64,000 nucleotides of DNA from NCBI RefSeq assembly GCF_901000735.1, contig NC_081543.1:36328590-36392589 (forward strand), given 5' to 3'. Under the pieces are notes generated by a model, which ran no database searches, was not told where the DNA came from, and saw only the letters and a program-made list of their open reading frames with translations. A program made the position numbers and the translations under genes. Source of the stretch: Corylus avellana (lineage: Eukaryota > Streptophyta > Magnoliopsida > Fagales > Betulaceae). This document shows positions 19,847 through 32,023 of the stretch, one piece after another (position 1 is the first letter of the stretch; every line of letters starts with the position of its first letter).

Positions 19847-21028
19847 TTCTCCCCTTGTTGGAGAGAATTCGTCCTCGAATTCGGCCGGTTCTTTCCACGG
19901 TCCTTCGGATGCCATGAGAAATCCCCACACACCCCTTTGCTGTGTAGACTTATCATGCTTCTCTCGTTCTTTGCTCTTCCCACAAGCCATGAGAACCCCC
20001 AAAGAACTCATAAAGACCCTTTCAATCTTTGACAGAAAAATCTTCTCCACCATATAGATCTCATCACAATTTTGGTTAAAATAATTTGATAAAATAGCAT
20101 CTATCCCATTGAAATCAACATAGTCAATTAGCTCAACACTAAAATCGAAGACTTTATCTTCGGGGCTCGTATCAGGCACATGATATGTAGAATTGTTCTC
20201 AAAAAGTGCAAAACTATCCGAAAGATTTACCTCTTCCAAGGGTTCCTCTTTTTCATGAAAAATTGCAACACTATCCGAAAGATTTACCTCTTCCAAGGGT
20301 TCTTGTTTTTCATGAAAAATTGCGATATTCTCTGAAAGGTTTACTTCTTCTACTTGTTCCCTCAATTCTTCAAGCTTTTTAGGACTCTTGATGTCATGCG
20401 GATGATTAGGAACATTTGACCCCGTAACCAAATCAAGTTGAGGTTGAATGTCTCGCAATGATGGTACCGCTTTCAGTAATTCTGCTCGGACCACGTTGAC
20501 AAATCTTCCCAACAACTCCTTTATCGGCCCCGGTACCACTCCTTTGATGCTGCTTTCCGTGTCCGTCAACTCCTGCTTGGCTACAAAGGATTGAACATCC
20601 CCTTGTGAAGGTTTTGACTCTGCCCATGGGCTATGTAGCAACATCGATCTGGTTTTACCCAACATGAAGCTGTACATGTTTTTTGTTTCATCATGGATAA
20701 CAGCTTTATCATCTTGCCACGGCTTGCCCAATAACAGGTGACACGTCTCCATGTCGACCACATCACACCATACAGTATCTCTATATTTAGCTCCAATGGA
20801 AAATGACACTAGACAACGTTTAGAAACCATTACCTCATTTCTTTTTGTGAGCCACTCCAATTGATAGGGAGAAGGATGTCTCTTGGTCTCAAGCCCCAAC
20901 TTGCAAACTGCTTCCTCCGAGACTATATTCTCATGACTCCTTGGATCAATGATAAGCTTGGCCCCCTTGCCTTCCGTGGTGCATGTAGTTTGAAATGGTC
21001 GGCATGTACGCTTAATGTATCGGGACAC
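19844..21028 (-). pseudogene. Retropepsin-like domain of the small retrotransposon
   Basis: The frame (read as 394 residues) starts within the element and shows a retroviral-type aspartic protease fold signature: LIIDPRSHENIVSEEAV, KLGLETKRHPSPYQLEWL, then VWCDVVDMETCHLLLGKPWQ. These are typical of plant Gypsy polyproteins. The expected Asp-Gly/Ser-Gly active site reads Asp-Pro-Arg, so catalysis is doubtful. Downstream lies a near-repeat of LEEVNLSDSVAIFHEK (three copies), then low-information sequence up to the 3' LTR. No reverse transcriptase follows. It is probably a decayed polyprotein joined by frameshift to 20923-21507. Confidence 0.72.
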
Positions 21029-21507
21029 CGAACAACACTTGATCTTTGCCCCTCCTTAGGCACCAACTCCGCCATCTTCCTAGGTACTTCTTTTTGTGAA
21101 AATTTTCTATTTTTTTCTGCCACCATGAACCCTTTGGGTTGCAAGCAACCTTGGAATTCCGGTGTGTCGAGTTTGAATCTACTCACCCGCTGATTGCCCT
21201 GAGCTTGTGTAAGGTGCTGATGTCCCTGCGTTCGGCACTCTGTAAACGGGTTTCTAGATCCATTCCTATTGTGACGACACCAGTCGGATACTTGAGTAGT
21301 GAGGTCTTCAATTTGATCTCTCATAGCCCTGAGTCGATCCTCCTTGTATTGCCACCACTCAGCGTTAAATTTGCCTTCCGCCTCCGCGAATTGCTGTCTT
21401 GGTTGGCGACGACAACTGTTTGGCCGAACAATTGCCGTTTGCTCCATACGTGCTGCCTCCGTGCGGACGTGCACCTCATACATGTCTACAAAGTGGTTGC
21501 TCCCCAT
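20923..21507 (-). pseudogene. Gag-like N-terminal remnant of the small retrotransposon
   Basis: The frame starts with ATG about 30 bp behind the primer site (MGSNHFVDMYEVHVRTEA). It shows a basic, Arg/Gln-rich part and the phrase FKLDTPEFQGCLQPKGF, which I associate with Gypsy gag proteins. The C-terminal part (from about 21028) is the same DNA as the protease-like frame read one base out, so a frameshift joins the two. The main gag core appears deleted. Confidence 0.6.
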
Positions 21508-21538
21508 TCATGGAAAGTAAGTAAGCGCTGATACCAAC

Positions 21539-21850
21539 TGATGCAGCGTGACTTAGTGGGCTACAGCGAAGAACAACAATAAAGTAGCGGATAACTAATT
21601 TTAGATCTTAAGTCTATCAATGACCTAAGAATTCTTCTAAAATATAGAGTCTATCTATGATTTCAAGGAAAAGTAAGAAGAAAACTCAGCTTAAAACCCT
21701 AAACCTAATAAAATATGACATAAATACCCCAAAACCCTAAACCTAATAAAATAACGAGATAAAGAATCTCAAAACCTTAACCCTAATAAAATAACAATAT
21801 AAAGTCGGTTTAAAAAATAAAACAAACTGATGGCTACGCAATCTGCGTCA
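21539..21850 (-). repeat. Right LTR of the small retrotransposon
   Basis: It begins TGATGCAG and ends CTGCGTCA. Compared with the left LTR it lacks ~80 bp after GAAGAAAACTCA. CTCTC follows. Confidence 0.85.
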
Positions 21851-21855
21851 CTCTC

Positions 21856-22456
21856 TGTATTATTTACAATCTCAAGCCTAGTATTTGTTTTTGGGCAGTC
21901 ATTATTATATACAAAGCCCTTGGTTTCTACTAGCATCTGAGAACAATCCGATTCAGTTTCTTCAATGCCATTGTGAAAATCTACCACTGGATCGAGCACC
22001 ACCATCAGTCATAGAGTCAAGAGAGCCAGAGCTAAGTCTAGCAAAAAATTCAAGTTCAAATGGCAAAATAATTTTAAAAGAAAATCTGATTGAGGTCTAA
22101 GTCATGGCTGTTCAAACTGATTAGAAACTAAAAATCCCAATTTTAGGTAATGTTCTATATATGTTACGTTAAAGAAAGAAAAAAATCAGGTAGAATTCTT
22201 TCCACCCAAATCAGTACAGCATAATAAGCAGGAAATGTCACAGAAAATGTTGTTATTGATTAAATTCCCCATTTCCCATAAACCAAACCGAGCCCACAGA
22301 CTATCCCTGCACTGAAAACCAAAAAATGTGAAACAAAACATTTAACTTCAAATAAACTCCATCATTACTGATTTTTAGATGCTCCACCATAGTTTTTCCC
22401 AGCAATAATTTAAACTAATTAACCTTCAATAATATCACAACCCTACTCCCTGTACT

Positions 22457-22487
<31 letters not shown>

Positions 22488-23708
22488 CGACATATCCGCA
22501 CAAAAGAAGAGAAAGTGGAGAGGGAAATTCGATCTAGTGATCTCCACTTTATGAGGCATGGTCTCTAACCGATTCAGTTACTCATTGGAGACCTAATATT
22601 ATCTTTTAAAATGTCATTTTCTATCCAACCTTTATTTTTTTTCGAAATTAATTTCCATTCCTTTTCAAACCGCCTTGTACGTTGGACCATAAAATGGATC
22701 ATTTTCCACACGCCTACACCACCTACTTCATTGACTCCCAACGTTTACAAGGACATTTGCTAAGCTGGAATTTCAGTAGTCTTTTAAAAAGGTCATTTTC
22801 TATCCAACCTTTTTTTTTTTTGAAATTAATTTCTACTCCTTTTCAAACCGCCTTGTTGGATCATAAAATGCATCATTTTCAAATATATATATATATATAT
22901 ATATATTGTTTTATTTTCTGGTGAGCTTTTGTTCATAGCTAGTTTTCTGGTTTTCCTTTATTTGGGTTTTGTTCATATTTTGTTTCGATCTGATATTGTA
23001 TTTGGTTGCTTAGAAAAATGATGAAGATAAATTAATATTTTGGATCTTTATGTTTGATTTTATAGTTTTTAGTTTGATGAAAGCTATGATCTCCAATTTG
23101 ATCTTACTAAGTTGTAGACTTACCCACTTTCTACCAGTAAATGCAATATGTATTAATTTACAAATTGCATTTACATAGAGTGCAATGACAATTTGCATTT
23201 ACATAGAGTGCAATAACTATGGTACAGCGCTGTACCATAGGAAAGCTAGCTTTAATTTAGGAAATATTACGGCAAAATCAAGAGGTTCACACATGGTGCA
23301 ACAAGAAATGAAGGATAAAAGGTTTTCAAGGATTGAGCTTTAGAGTTGTTCATTGTACCCTATATTTTAGCAAGTAGTATAAGTTTGAGATGTTGGACTT
23401 TTCTGTGTAAAGCTTTCACCCATCTAATTAATGGCTCATATTTTTAGCAAGGGTGATATGGTATGTACTCTAAGTTAAGAATTAAGATCTTGTAGTTCTT
23501 GAGTTGTAAGAAAAAAAATTATAGAATGTATTATCATAAAGTTTTAAGATTGTATGGTTCAAAATTCATTTTAATATTTTATGGCTCATTATGAGATAAT
23601 GGTGTCGATATGACACAAGGGCTTATTTTGGTTTTTAATTTACGTAAGTGAATGTATGTAGTGCTTTGGTGATTTTATGTCTTTGTGGTGAACATATATA
23701 GTAAAAGA

Positions 23709-23739
<31 letters not shown>

Positions 23740-24712
23740 TATTGTAATTTCTCATGATCGCTCTACCTCTAGACCTTGAGGCGTTATAGAAGTTACGGTA
23801 TTTTTGAAAGATTTTGGTTAAATTTGATTTGTCAATCTATTCTAACAATCAACCCTAACGGAGTGGCCTTTTGGACACAAAATGGTAGTTTAATGTATCT
23901 AAGTGTCACATTTATCGGTTTGTATGGATTTTTCAAAAATGACTTGTAGTTTAAAAGGCTTTAGCATATTTAACACATAAAATTACATTAATTTTGAAAA
24001 CTATTAACATATTTAGTAGTCATATGAGTGAGATGAACTCGCCGGAGCGTGTGTCCCATGTGCTGATCAATTCGTCTCAACTCCCGTACCCTAGCCGTTG
24101 CTGCTGACTGTTGGTTGTTTTGTTTGTTTATGTATTTTCTTTTGTGTTTCTGTTATTTTTTGTTTTAAGTTTACATCTCCCAGTATTTTCTTTGTCAGAT
24201 TCAGTTGTGGAGACTTTTGATTCGATCTTTGTAGTTTTAAAGATTTACCTTAGTTTGTGCTACTTTTGTTTTTGTAACTGTGGCTTTTCTAGATGATTGA
24301 AACACTTATTTGACCCATTTTTTACCCATTTTATATATTTTTACACCATTTTATTTTATTTTGGGCGTTGTCCCAGACTTTATCCCTTTTTCGATTTTAT
24401 GATCATATTCTTTCTTCCTTTCAAATGTAGTAAAAATTCTTTTTCCGTATTCACCTTTTTTTTCCTAAAAAAAAGAAAAAAGTAAAAAGAAGGTGCAATA
24501 TCACATCAAGTCATCAAGCGGATATACCCCACTCACTTGTGGGTTTGCGTTCGGAATCTTTCCCTCTTGTTTTTTCCCTGCGGCATTCATCCACCATTTT
24601 CACTGATTGTCCTTCATGAGGGTGACGTATCGTGCTACCAAAAATTAGTGGACTGTTCAAGAATTTATAGTCTTACTTTTACGCGAATGGATCAGATTCT
24701 CAACAAATTTTT
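21856..24712. other. Intergenic AT-rich DNA, no gene
   Basis: It contains a SINE-like unit (22460-22596), a tandem duplication of ~178 bp period (around 22610-22700 and 22790-22880, both with CTTTTCAAACCGCCTTGT), an AT run near 22881-22906, a copy of the CNL leader-intron start (about 22905-23060) and an (AAT)n microsatellite near 23710-23740. No coding region is supported. T-rich open frames at 24111-24485 look like chance. Confidence 0.55.
22460..22596 (-). mobile_element. tRNA-derived SINE-like unit
   Basis: Read on the minus strand it has an A-box-like part (GAATCGGTTAGAGACC), then CATGCCTCATAAAGTGGAG, a B-box-like ACTAGATCGAATTTCC and a terminal poly-A (the poly-T at 22459-22488). Related units occur at 26655-26768 (minus), 53400-53513 and 60480-60583 (plus). 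Confidence 0.6.
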
Positions 24713-26622
24713 TTAAATCGTAGATTTTTAAATTATGTATTTTATACTTTCTTTTTTATTTTTTTTTATTTTTAACTATCAAAACGTTTAGAAAATATTA
24801 TCTATTAAAAATGTAGTATATTATAAAAATAATCAAAAAGAATTTTTTCTCAAAAGATTTCTTCTTCACTTTTATAAATACACTCCTTCATAAAAATAAA
24901 AAACAATTTTTAATTCAAAGTTCTTCTTACAACATAAAAAATTAAAACATAATGAAAATATATTGAATTCTCCACTATAACATACACCGATTTGCATGCA
25001 AAAGCACTGTACCTCAGCCCACACGGCCACTGCCACACCCACACACATGCATGGGTTACTCGAAACTTCAAATGTGGTTATTTTCTGGAGATCTAGATTT
25101 ACAGCTGCGTCATAGAAAGGAATGGAGTAAAGTTAATTAAGAGGGTAGCTTTCAGTATATTAAGCAACGATCACCAACTCTAGCGGCTTTCTCTGTTGGT
25201 GAAAGAATGGCAAAGGCCGTGGCATTTTCGTTATATTTGTTCAATCATGCATGTTTGGTCAAATAACTTTTTATAAAGCGTCTTAGCCAAACGCCCAAAT
25301 GGAAAAGGATACTAGTACACGACTTGATTGACTGAGGCTGGGGAACCAGATATATTTTCTAATATTTTAAATTAAAAAATAATAATATTTTAATACTAGC
25401 GTGTTTACTGTTCAATTAAGCATGCCGGTGGGCCAAATATCAATTCTCATATTTATATGGTCCCAAACCAATATAGCTACTGTGCTCTCATTTTCTTAAG
25501 GGTTTCTAAAGTTTATCCCTAGGCTCTATCTCTCTCGCTGACGATCGGCTCTACCACAGTCCCTCCCTGATATCAAGAGGTACTCAATCGACACTTTGAT
25601 ATATATATTTTTTTGTTTGATTTTGTTTGACTTTCTGCTGAGCTTTTGTTCCTAGTTTTCGGGTTTTCCTTAATTTATTTGGCTTTTGTTCATATTTTGT
25701 TCAAATCTGATATTGTATATATTTGGATCTTAGTTTAAGACGCGTTGAAAGTAAGTTTATAAACTTTATAGTGTAGCTGCTGTCTACTGATATTAGTTTA
25801 TAGTGTTTAGTTTAAAACTTTGACCCAATCAACACCCAACATCACCGGTGTAATGTTAGAAAGAGATTCTTATCTTCCTTGATATTCCTTGTTTTAATTT
25901 TCATGTAAAGTAAAGTCCACCTACTCCCTTAAATTGTCATTCAATTGATAATGTCCCACAAACTTTCAATTGTGACAATATCTCTCAAACTATCAAAATA
26001 TTATCCTCAGTAAAATAAAAATTTTAAAATTAAAAAAAAAAAAAAAATTTTAAAAAAATCCTTTTTATAAGAAAAAGATTAAAAAATTTTGATTTTTTTT
26101 ATAAAGATAAAAAATTTTCTTTTCTTTTAAAAAAAATTAAATAAAAATTTTCATTTAAAAAATATATAAATTTTCTTTTTTAAAAAAATAAAAATTTTCG
26201 TTATTTAAAAAAAAAAAATCATTTTTTATTTTTTTAATTAAAATTTTCGTTTTAAAAAACTAAAAACTATTTTTTTTAAAAAAAAAATTTATAGGGATAT
26301 TTTTGTCTTATTTTGAAATCTATAAGGGTATTTTTTTCTTTTTGGTAGCCTTGGGAAGACATTAACAATGTTTTGGTAATTTAGGAGCTATGGACATTTT
26401 GATTGAAAGTTTGGAGGGATATTGTCAAGACTCAAATTGAGTGGAAGTTTGAAGGAGGTACTTCACCCAATTTTTTATTTCCCTTTCTTTTTCCATGATT
26501 TGAATAAAATAAAAAAGCAAAGCCAAAAAAAATTTTAAAATATATTTTTTGTTCCCAAAAAAAAGTAATAATTTTTTATTTTTATATTTTAATTTTTGAA
26601 AAAACTTTTTAAAATGTTAATG
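24713..26622. repeat. Segmental duplication, copy 1 (partner 36934-38762)
   Basis: Both copies start at AAATCGTAGATTTTTAAATT and end at AAAATGTTAATG, with small indels. The block contains the CNL promoter and leader-exon module, so it moved as part of a CNL upstream region. Confidence 0.85.
25139..25580 (+). promoter_or_regulatory. Candidate CNL promoter and noncoding leader exon
   Basis: The module has a conserved stretch (CTCTAGCGGCTTTCTCTG, GGCCGTGGCATTTTCG), then GTGCTCTCATTTTCTTAAGG and a pyrimidine-rich leader (TCTATCTCTCTCGCTGACG). It ends TATCAAGAG|GTACT, a plausible splice donor at 25580. A candidate acceptor (TTCTTCTACAG, to 27148) lies 35 bp before the CNL start at 27183, so a 5'-UTR intron of about 1.57 kb is inferred. 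Copies occur near 37350, 41290 and 52797. Confidence 0.45.
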
Positions 26623-26822
26623 AAACCTTAAATATTTCATTTTAGATTTAGAAACCAGAGATTTTTTTTTTTTAACATGTCCACATAAAAGGGGAGGAGA
26701 GATTCGAACTAGTGACATCTACTTCATAAGGCGTGGTCTTAAGCCGATTAAACTATCTCTTAAGGACAAAAACCATGGACTAAACTAAATTGATATGGCG
26801 CATTTCTCGAGGAGTAAATATA
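25581..26822. other. Inferred 5'-UTR intron of the CNL copy at 27183, AT-rich
   Basis: It starts with the conserved TGAGCTTTTGTTC stretch, then A/T homopolymers. A SINE-like unit on the minus strand lies at 26655-26768 (B-box-like TAGTTCGAATCTC, poly-A complement at 26661-26672). Confidence 0.5.
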
Positions 26823-26837
26823 ATATTTCCCTACAGT

Positions 26838-27094
26838 ACCCCAAGGGATTGGCCCAAGTGGTGGAGGTCTTGGTCTTAAAGTTTGCTCCCTTCAAAATCC
26901 AAGGTTCAACACCTCATGGGTACAAATAATCTCTTGGAGCTACACCCCTTGGTGAAAAGCCAGCGATTTGACCAATTCCGTGTAGAAAAACTTTCGAGGG
27001 TGCGGTGTACAGGGCCAGGGTTTACTCTGCAGGGGTGGGTCCGAAGGACCCTGCTTTGGAGAGGTTCCCGACATCAAAAAAAATATATATATAT
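26838..27094 (+). mobile_element. tRNA-derived SINE with 15-bp target duplication
   Basis: The element starts CCCCAAGGGATTGG, has A-box-like GATTGGCCCAAGTGG and B-box-like AAGGTTCAACACCT. It continues with CATGGGTACAAATAATCTC and ends GGTTCCCGACATCAAAAAAAA plus a TA run. This organisation resembles the plant Au SINE family. ATATTTCCCTACAGT at 26823-26837 and 27095-27109 is a 15-bp target duplication, as expected of LINE-driven insertion. It lies in the inferred 5'-UTR intron, ~90 bp before the CNL start. Confidence 0.85.
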
Positions 27095-27182
27095 ATATTT
27101 CCCTACAGTTAATTGTTTTTTTATCTAACACTTTGTGTTCTTCTACAGTTGTTTGTCTGTGATTTTTAGCAAAACGGTAGCC

Positions 27183-30100
27183 ATGGAAGTGGTGAGTGCG
27201 GTTGTTAGTGAAGTGGTGGTAGCAATTGGCCGGGTTTTCTGTTGCTGTATCTATTCCAAGATGAAGAACACTGTCAAATTCCAATCAAGCCTCGATGTTT
27301 TGACAAAGGAGATGGAAGGCCTCCTTGCTCTGAGAGATGGCCTCAAAGATGAAATGGAATTAGCCGAGCAAGAAGAAAAAGTAGTGAGAAGTCAAGTCAT
27401 AGAGTGGCTTAAGAAGGTTGAAGAGCTTCAGCTTAAAGTCAATCAAATTCAAGCAGTAAAGCTCTCTCAACTGTCCTTAAATTGCAGTAAACGGTATAGA
27501 ATAAGTAGGGAAGCAATAGAAAAGCTCACAGAAATGCAAGGGCTCCTAGAAGATGGGAGGTCACATTCCGGTGTTGTGGCTGTCAATCATTCAAGGCCCA
27601 GAGCAGTGGAGCGCATTCCTGGACCAACAATTCAAGATCAAACAACACCATCAAAGACTTTAGCCGAAATTATGGCTTTATTGTTTGATAATGAAGTCCA
27701 AAGGATCGGTATTTGGGGAATGGGAGGGGTAGGCAAGACAACTTTGGTGAGAAACTTAAACAATAACCTCAAGAGTATTTCTTCAATGCAGCCTTTTGGC
27801 ATCGTCATATGGATTACTATTTCCCAGAATTTTGACATACAAAAAGTCCAGAAACAAATAGCTGAGAGATTGAATTTGGCATCAATAATGGGAGAAAGTA
27901 TGGAGAGATTGACTAATCGACTTTATGAAAAACTTGAGAAGGTGGAAAAATTTCTGCTCATTCTAGATGATGTATGGGAGAAAATTGATTTAGACAAGTT
28001 GGGTGTCCCACGGCCTGAAGATCACAAGGGTTCTAAGATCATATTGACAACCCGATTTTTTGAAGTTTGTAGGCAAATGATGACCGATAAACAAGTTAAA
28101 GTGGCTGTTTTAAATGATGATGAATCTTGGCAATTGTTTAGCAGAAATGCAGGGAATGTGGCCAGCTTGGAGCACATTTCACCACTTGCAAAAGATATTG
28201 TTAGAGAATGTTGTGGATTGCCTTTGGCCCTCGTCACCATGGGAGCTGCTATGAGAGAAAAGGAAAAGGTCGAATTGTGGAAGCATGCCCTAAATGAATT
28301 GCAAAGAGCAGTGTCTTGTCCACGACACATCGCAGATAACATCTATAAGCCACTAAAGTGGAGTTACGACTCATTAGAAGGTAAACAAATGAAATATTGT
28401 TTCTTGTATTGCTCTTTGTTTCCCGAAGACTTCTCAATTGAAATAAGTGAACTCGCACGGTGCTGGCCGGCAAAAGGTTTGCTAGATGAGCAAGAAAACT
28501 ATGAAGAATCATTCAATAGAGTAATTGATTTGATTGAAAATCTGAAAGACTCTTGTTTGTTGAAAGATGGTGCCCGCAAGGACATTGTAAAGATGCATGA
28601 CATCGTGATGTTGCTATATGGATTGCATTTTCGTATGAGGATGGATGTAAATCCCTAATTCATTCAAGGAAAGGCTTGAGCGAGATGTCAAATGTTGAGT
28701 TACATGATAATTCTTTCAAAAGAATTTCATTCATGTATAACAAGATCGTAAGGTTGCCACATTGTGTGGTACAATGTTCAAATGCCTCCACTTTGCTACT
28801 ACAAGGTAATTATGATCTTACCAAAGTTTATGAGAAATTCCTACAAGGATTTGAAGCACTCAAGGTCCTAAATATGGGTGGAACCATAATTCACTCATTA
28901 CCTCTTTCTCTACTTCAACTTGGGGAACTCCGTGCTCTTCTTTTAAGGGATTGCCGCTTTCTTACAGAATTACCCCCACTGAAAGGGCTTAATAGACTTC
29001 AAGTTCTAGACGTCTCTAACACTCGTATCAGAGAATTGCCAAGAGGGATGGAAAACTTGAGCAACTTGAAGCAACTAGACCTATCCCGCACTAACTACCT
29101 AAAAACCATTCAAGCTGGAATTATATCTCGGTTGTCTTGTTTAGAGGTTCTAGACATGACATACAGTAGATACTGTTTCAGTGTGAAGAGAGATGTACCG
29201 GAGTACATGGCATGTTTTGAAGAGCTAAAATGCCTTGAGCGATTACTCGTCGTATGCATCAATTTGGAGAGAATCCCAAATTTCAGCAATGAAGTTCTTT
29301 CCTTTATGAATAGATTAAGACAATTCCACTTTTTCATCGATGAAGTCTCTCCAATTTCTAGAGTTGATCAAGTGAACGCTTGTCTCATAAATGGAAAAAG
29401 GATGGTGACTATCAAGTCGTTGAATCTTCAATCAGAAGTACTGTTTGGGCCATTTTTGAGAACTGCAAATGATCTCATGTTAGATGGGTGTAGGGGATTG
29501 AGTGATACGCTAAATGACTTGGTCATTAATAGTGTTGACTGCTTTGCTGGTTTAAAATCTCTTACTATTGACATATGTAGCGGCAGTGTATGGCAAGGAG
29601 GATGTGCTGCCCACGATGATTTGCTACCAAACCTAGAAGAACTTTATCTCCGACACCTTCATGACGTAAAAAGCATTTCGATCAGAACTGCTTGGCCTTC
29701 TTGGGCTGGGATTTCGTAGACTAAAATTAATAGAAGTGGAGAAGTGTTATAAAATGGAATATCTTCTTTATTGTAGTCACTTCATTCATGCCCTGCCAAA
29801 CCTAGAAGTATTCAAGGTAAATTTCTGTTACAATTTAGTTGAGCTCTTTATTTATGATTCCATGCAATATATCGCTCCAGATCCTATTGTTCCAAGACTA
29901 CGGATATTGGAATTGGTGCGCCTTCCATCATTACGGACTCTTTGTCGAGACGAAGAGATATGGCCGCGTCTAGAGCAGGTTCTTGTGGTCAAGTGCTATC
30001 TTGTTGAGAAGCTGCCTCTTACCGACCAAAATGCAGAAAACATGAAAGAAATACGAGGAGACTCTCAATGGTGGAATGAATTGAAGTGGCATGCTGACAC

Positions 30101-30200
30101 AACCAAATCGAGTTTGCTGCCGTATTTCCATCCATTTGATGAGAGAGATTTTAGAACCCGAGCAAGGAGTGTATGGGATAGTGGGAGAAGTATTGTATAG
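27183..30200 (+). pseudogene. CC-NBS-LRR gene with two 4-bp frameshifts
   Basis: The start is ATG at 27183 (MEVVSAVVSEVVVAIGR), matching the intact paralogues; the frame open from 27135 begins in a non-ATG codon. The CC domain (to about residue 140), P-loop GMGGVGKTT, kinase-2 LILDDVW, GLPLAL and MHD are all present. Just after MHD (about 28603-28606) four bases are missing compared with the paralogues, so the frame ends at 28658 after 491 residues. The LRR frame resumes (DVAIWIAFSYEDG, then SEMSNVELHDNSFK from 28676). It breaks again at 29680-29683, where GATC is inserted in CATTTC-AGAACTG, with a stop at 29717-29719. The last segment (29736-30200) keeps the normal C-terminus. It may still yield a truncated CC-NB-ARC protein. 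Assembly error is possible. Confidence 0.88.
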
Positions 30201-31649
30201 TGCTTTAATTTGAAAGTTGTGAGTGGGTGAGATGTTCCATATTGTTTTTTTTTTTTGTTTGCATTTGAGTCTGCATTATGTTTGCGTGTATAATAATTTT
30301 TTGTTTGGTTTGTTTGTGAGAATTGTCATATATGTATGCTTTTCTATTTACACTAACTAGCATATAACTCACTCGATCTATGCACTAGTTTTTTTATTAT
30401 AATTTACTCAAAAAGTCTCTAAAAGATTATCAGTAATCGAATCCATTCCCCTCACTCAATTAACTAATTGCTGTCAAAAAAATTAAAAAAAAATGTTTAT
30501 AAGATCATTTTGAACTATAATAATTTTGGAAGTTTTATTAAAAAATGACATAAATTTCCTATAAATTAGGTCATAAGAAATTTATGTCTTAAAAAAAAAT
30601 GTGTACATAATTGCATTTCAATCCCCTCACTCGTACTGGTGCGATTCTTTTCTAGAAACAATATGGCACGGCAAGCCAAGAAGAGGGTGGAAAGAGACAT
30701 ATGTCAAAGAATTGGATAAACTATTTAATGATGCAAAAATCTTATTTCTATTTTCTACACTCACTGTGACATCAAATATTGAGCTTCATTCTACATGACT
30801 AGAAGAGTCCATCTATGCTTTCATTAAGCCCCAAAGCAATGTATGTAAATCATGTACGTGCTCTCTAATTTTCTTAAGGGTCTCTCAATTTCTCCGCTGC
30901 CAATGCTCGGCTTCACCGCAGTCCTCCCCTGATATCATGAGGTACTCGATCGGAACCTTTATATATATATTTTTGTTTGATTTTCTGGTGAGCTTTTGTT
31001 CATAGTTTTCTGGTTTTCCTTTATTTGGGTTTTGTTCATATTTTGTTCGGATCTGATCAATATTGTGTTTGGTTGCTTAGAAAAACGATGAAGATAAATT
31101 ACTATTTTGGATCTTTATGTTCGATTCTATAGTTTTTAGTTTGATAGCATGGCTAAGATATTGTATAAGCAAAGCCACACAAAATATTAATCTACAACAA
31201 TCAATTACTCTTTGAGCATTTCGCCTCAACAAAATGGGAAGAGAGATAGTATTCACAATTCTGCATCACACTATTTTCTAAATTTCCACCCACTATATTA
31301 AAACTGTTAATGAACGAACCCCACAGGAGAATGAAAGAATATCTGCGCACCTGAGGAGAAAAAAGGGAATATAATGTTAATTCAGTCAAAGCTGCAAACA
31401 AACAAACAAAAAAAGAAAGAGCTAGGGACATTAATCCAAATATGACCAAATAAAAATACAAAAGGAATTCAGAATGAAGCTCAATATTTGCAGATGCACT
31501 ACACTCATGAAATTAATGCTGATTGATTTCTTAATTAACCTCGATCTCCTCATCTCTCAAAGGCCTTAAATAATGCCTCAAAAATTAAAGAAAGGGTTAA
31601 GAGATAAAGACCATCCAGACCAAGCTAAAGGTTATCTCTGTTTTAATAA
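30201..31649. other. 3' flank with duplicated blocks, no gene
   Basis: About 30201-30600 parallels 4803-5260. About 30665-30745 parallels 5840-5910 (AAGCCAAGAAGAGGGTGGAA). About 30830-31150 is a partial promoter/leader copy (GTGCTCTCTAATTTTC, GATATCATGAGGTACTCG). About 31200-31640 is one copy of a conserved ~440-bp block seen four times. The small frame at 30601-30798 overlaps these repeats and is not supported as a gene. Confidence 0.55.
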
Positions 31650-31984
31650 GAGAAATGCTTCGCTTCCTAAATTTATTATTATTATTATTTTTTTTTTTTT
31701 CAAATGATATGTCACTGATGCATCATTTATGTAGCAATTTTTTTATTTTTTTTATTTTTTTTAAAGGATTGTAGCAATATTCCTCTTGAAATTAATAAAT
31801 CATTGAAAAGTGAACAGTCCGGATCAACAAAACAACGCATGCAAATGATTTTAGGAGAAGGGCATAATAATAAAGTAATAAACCGACCACTCAATTGCGT
31901 CAATTACGCTAATTTTCACGAATTTCGATGAGGTTTATCATATTGGTCATTTTTATATCGTCCATTATTGGCTCTCATCAGAAG

Positions 31985-32023
<39 letters not shown>

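Larger units (their letters stand above)
19456..21850 (-). mobile_element. Small LTR retrotransposon derivative, probably Gypsy-related
   Basis: LTRs at 19456-19846 (391 bp) and 21539-21850 (312 bp, lacking ~80 bp near 21690) have inverted ends TGATGCAG...CTGCATCA in consensus. CTCTC at 19451-19455 and 21851-21855 is the target duplication. On the minus strand a GTTGGTATCAGCGC primer-site-like sequence follows the right LTR, and a purine tract (AAGGGGAGAA) precedes the left one. Coding content is limited to a gag-like and a retropepsin-like remnant, with no reverse transcriptase or integrase. It sits in the 3' flank of the split LRR relic. Confidence 0.88.

Noticed and set aside
24111..24485. 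Two short plus-strand hydrophobic frames
   Set aside because: The region is T-rich low complexity with Phe/Leu/Tyr runs; no start context, homologue or conservation is visible.
30601..30798. Small protein with KRGWKETYVKELDKL-like text
   Set aside because: The sequence recurs at 5840-5910 without a matching start or frame and has no recognised domain; treated as part of a duplicated noncoding block.
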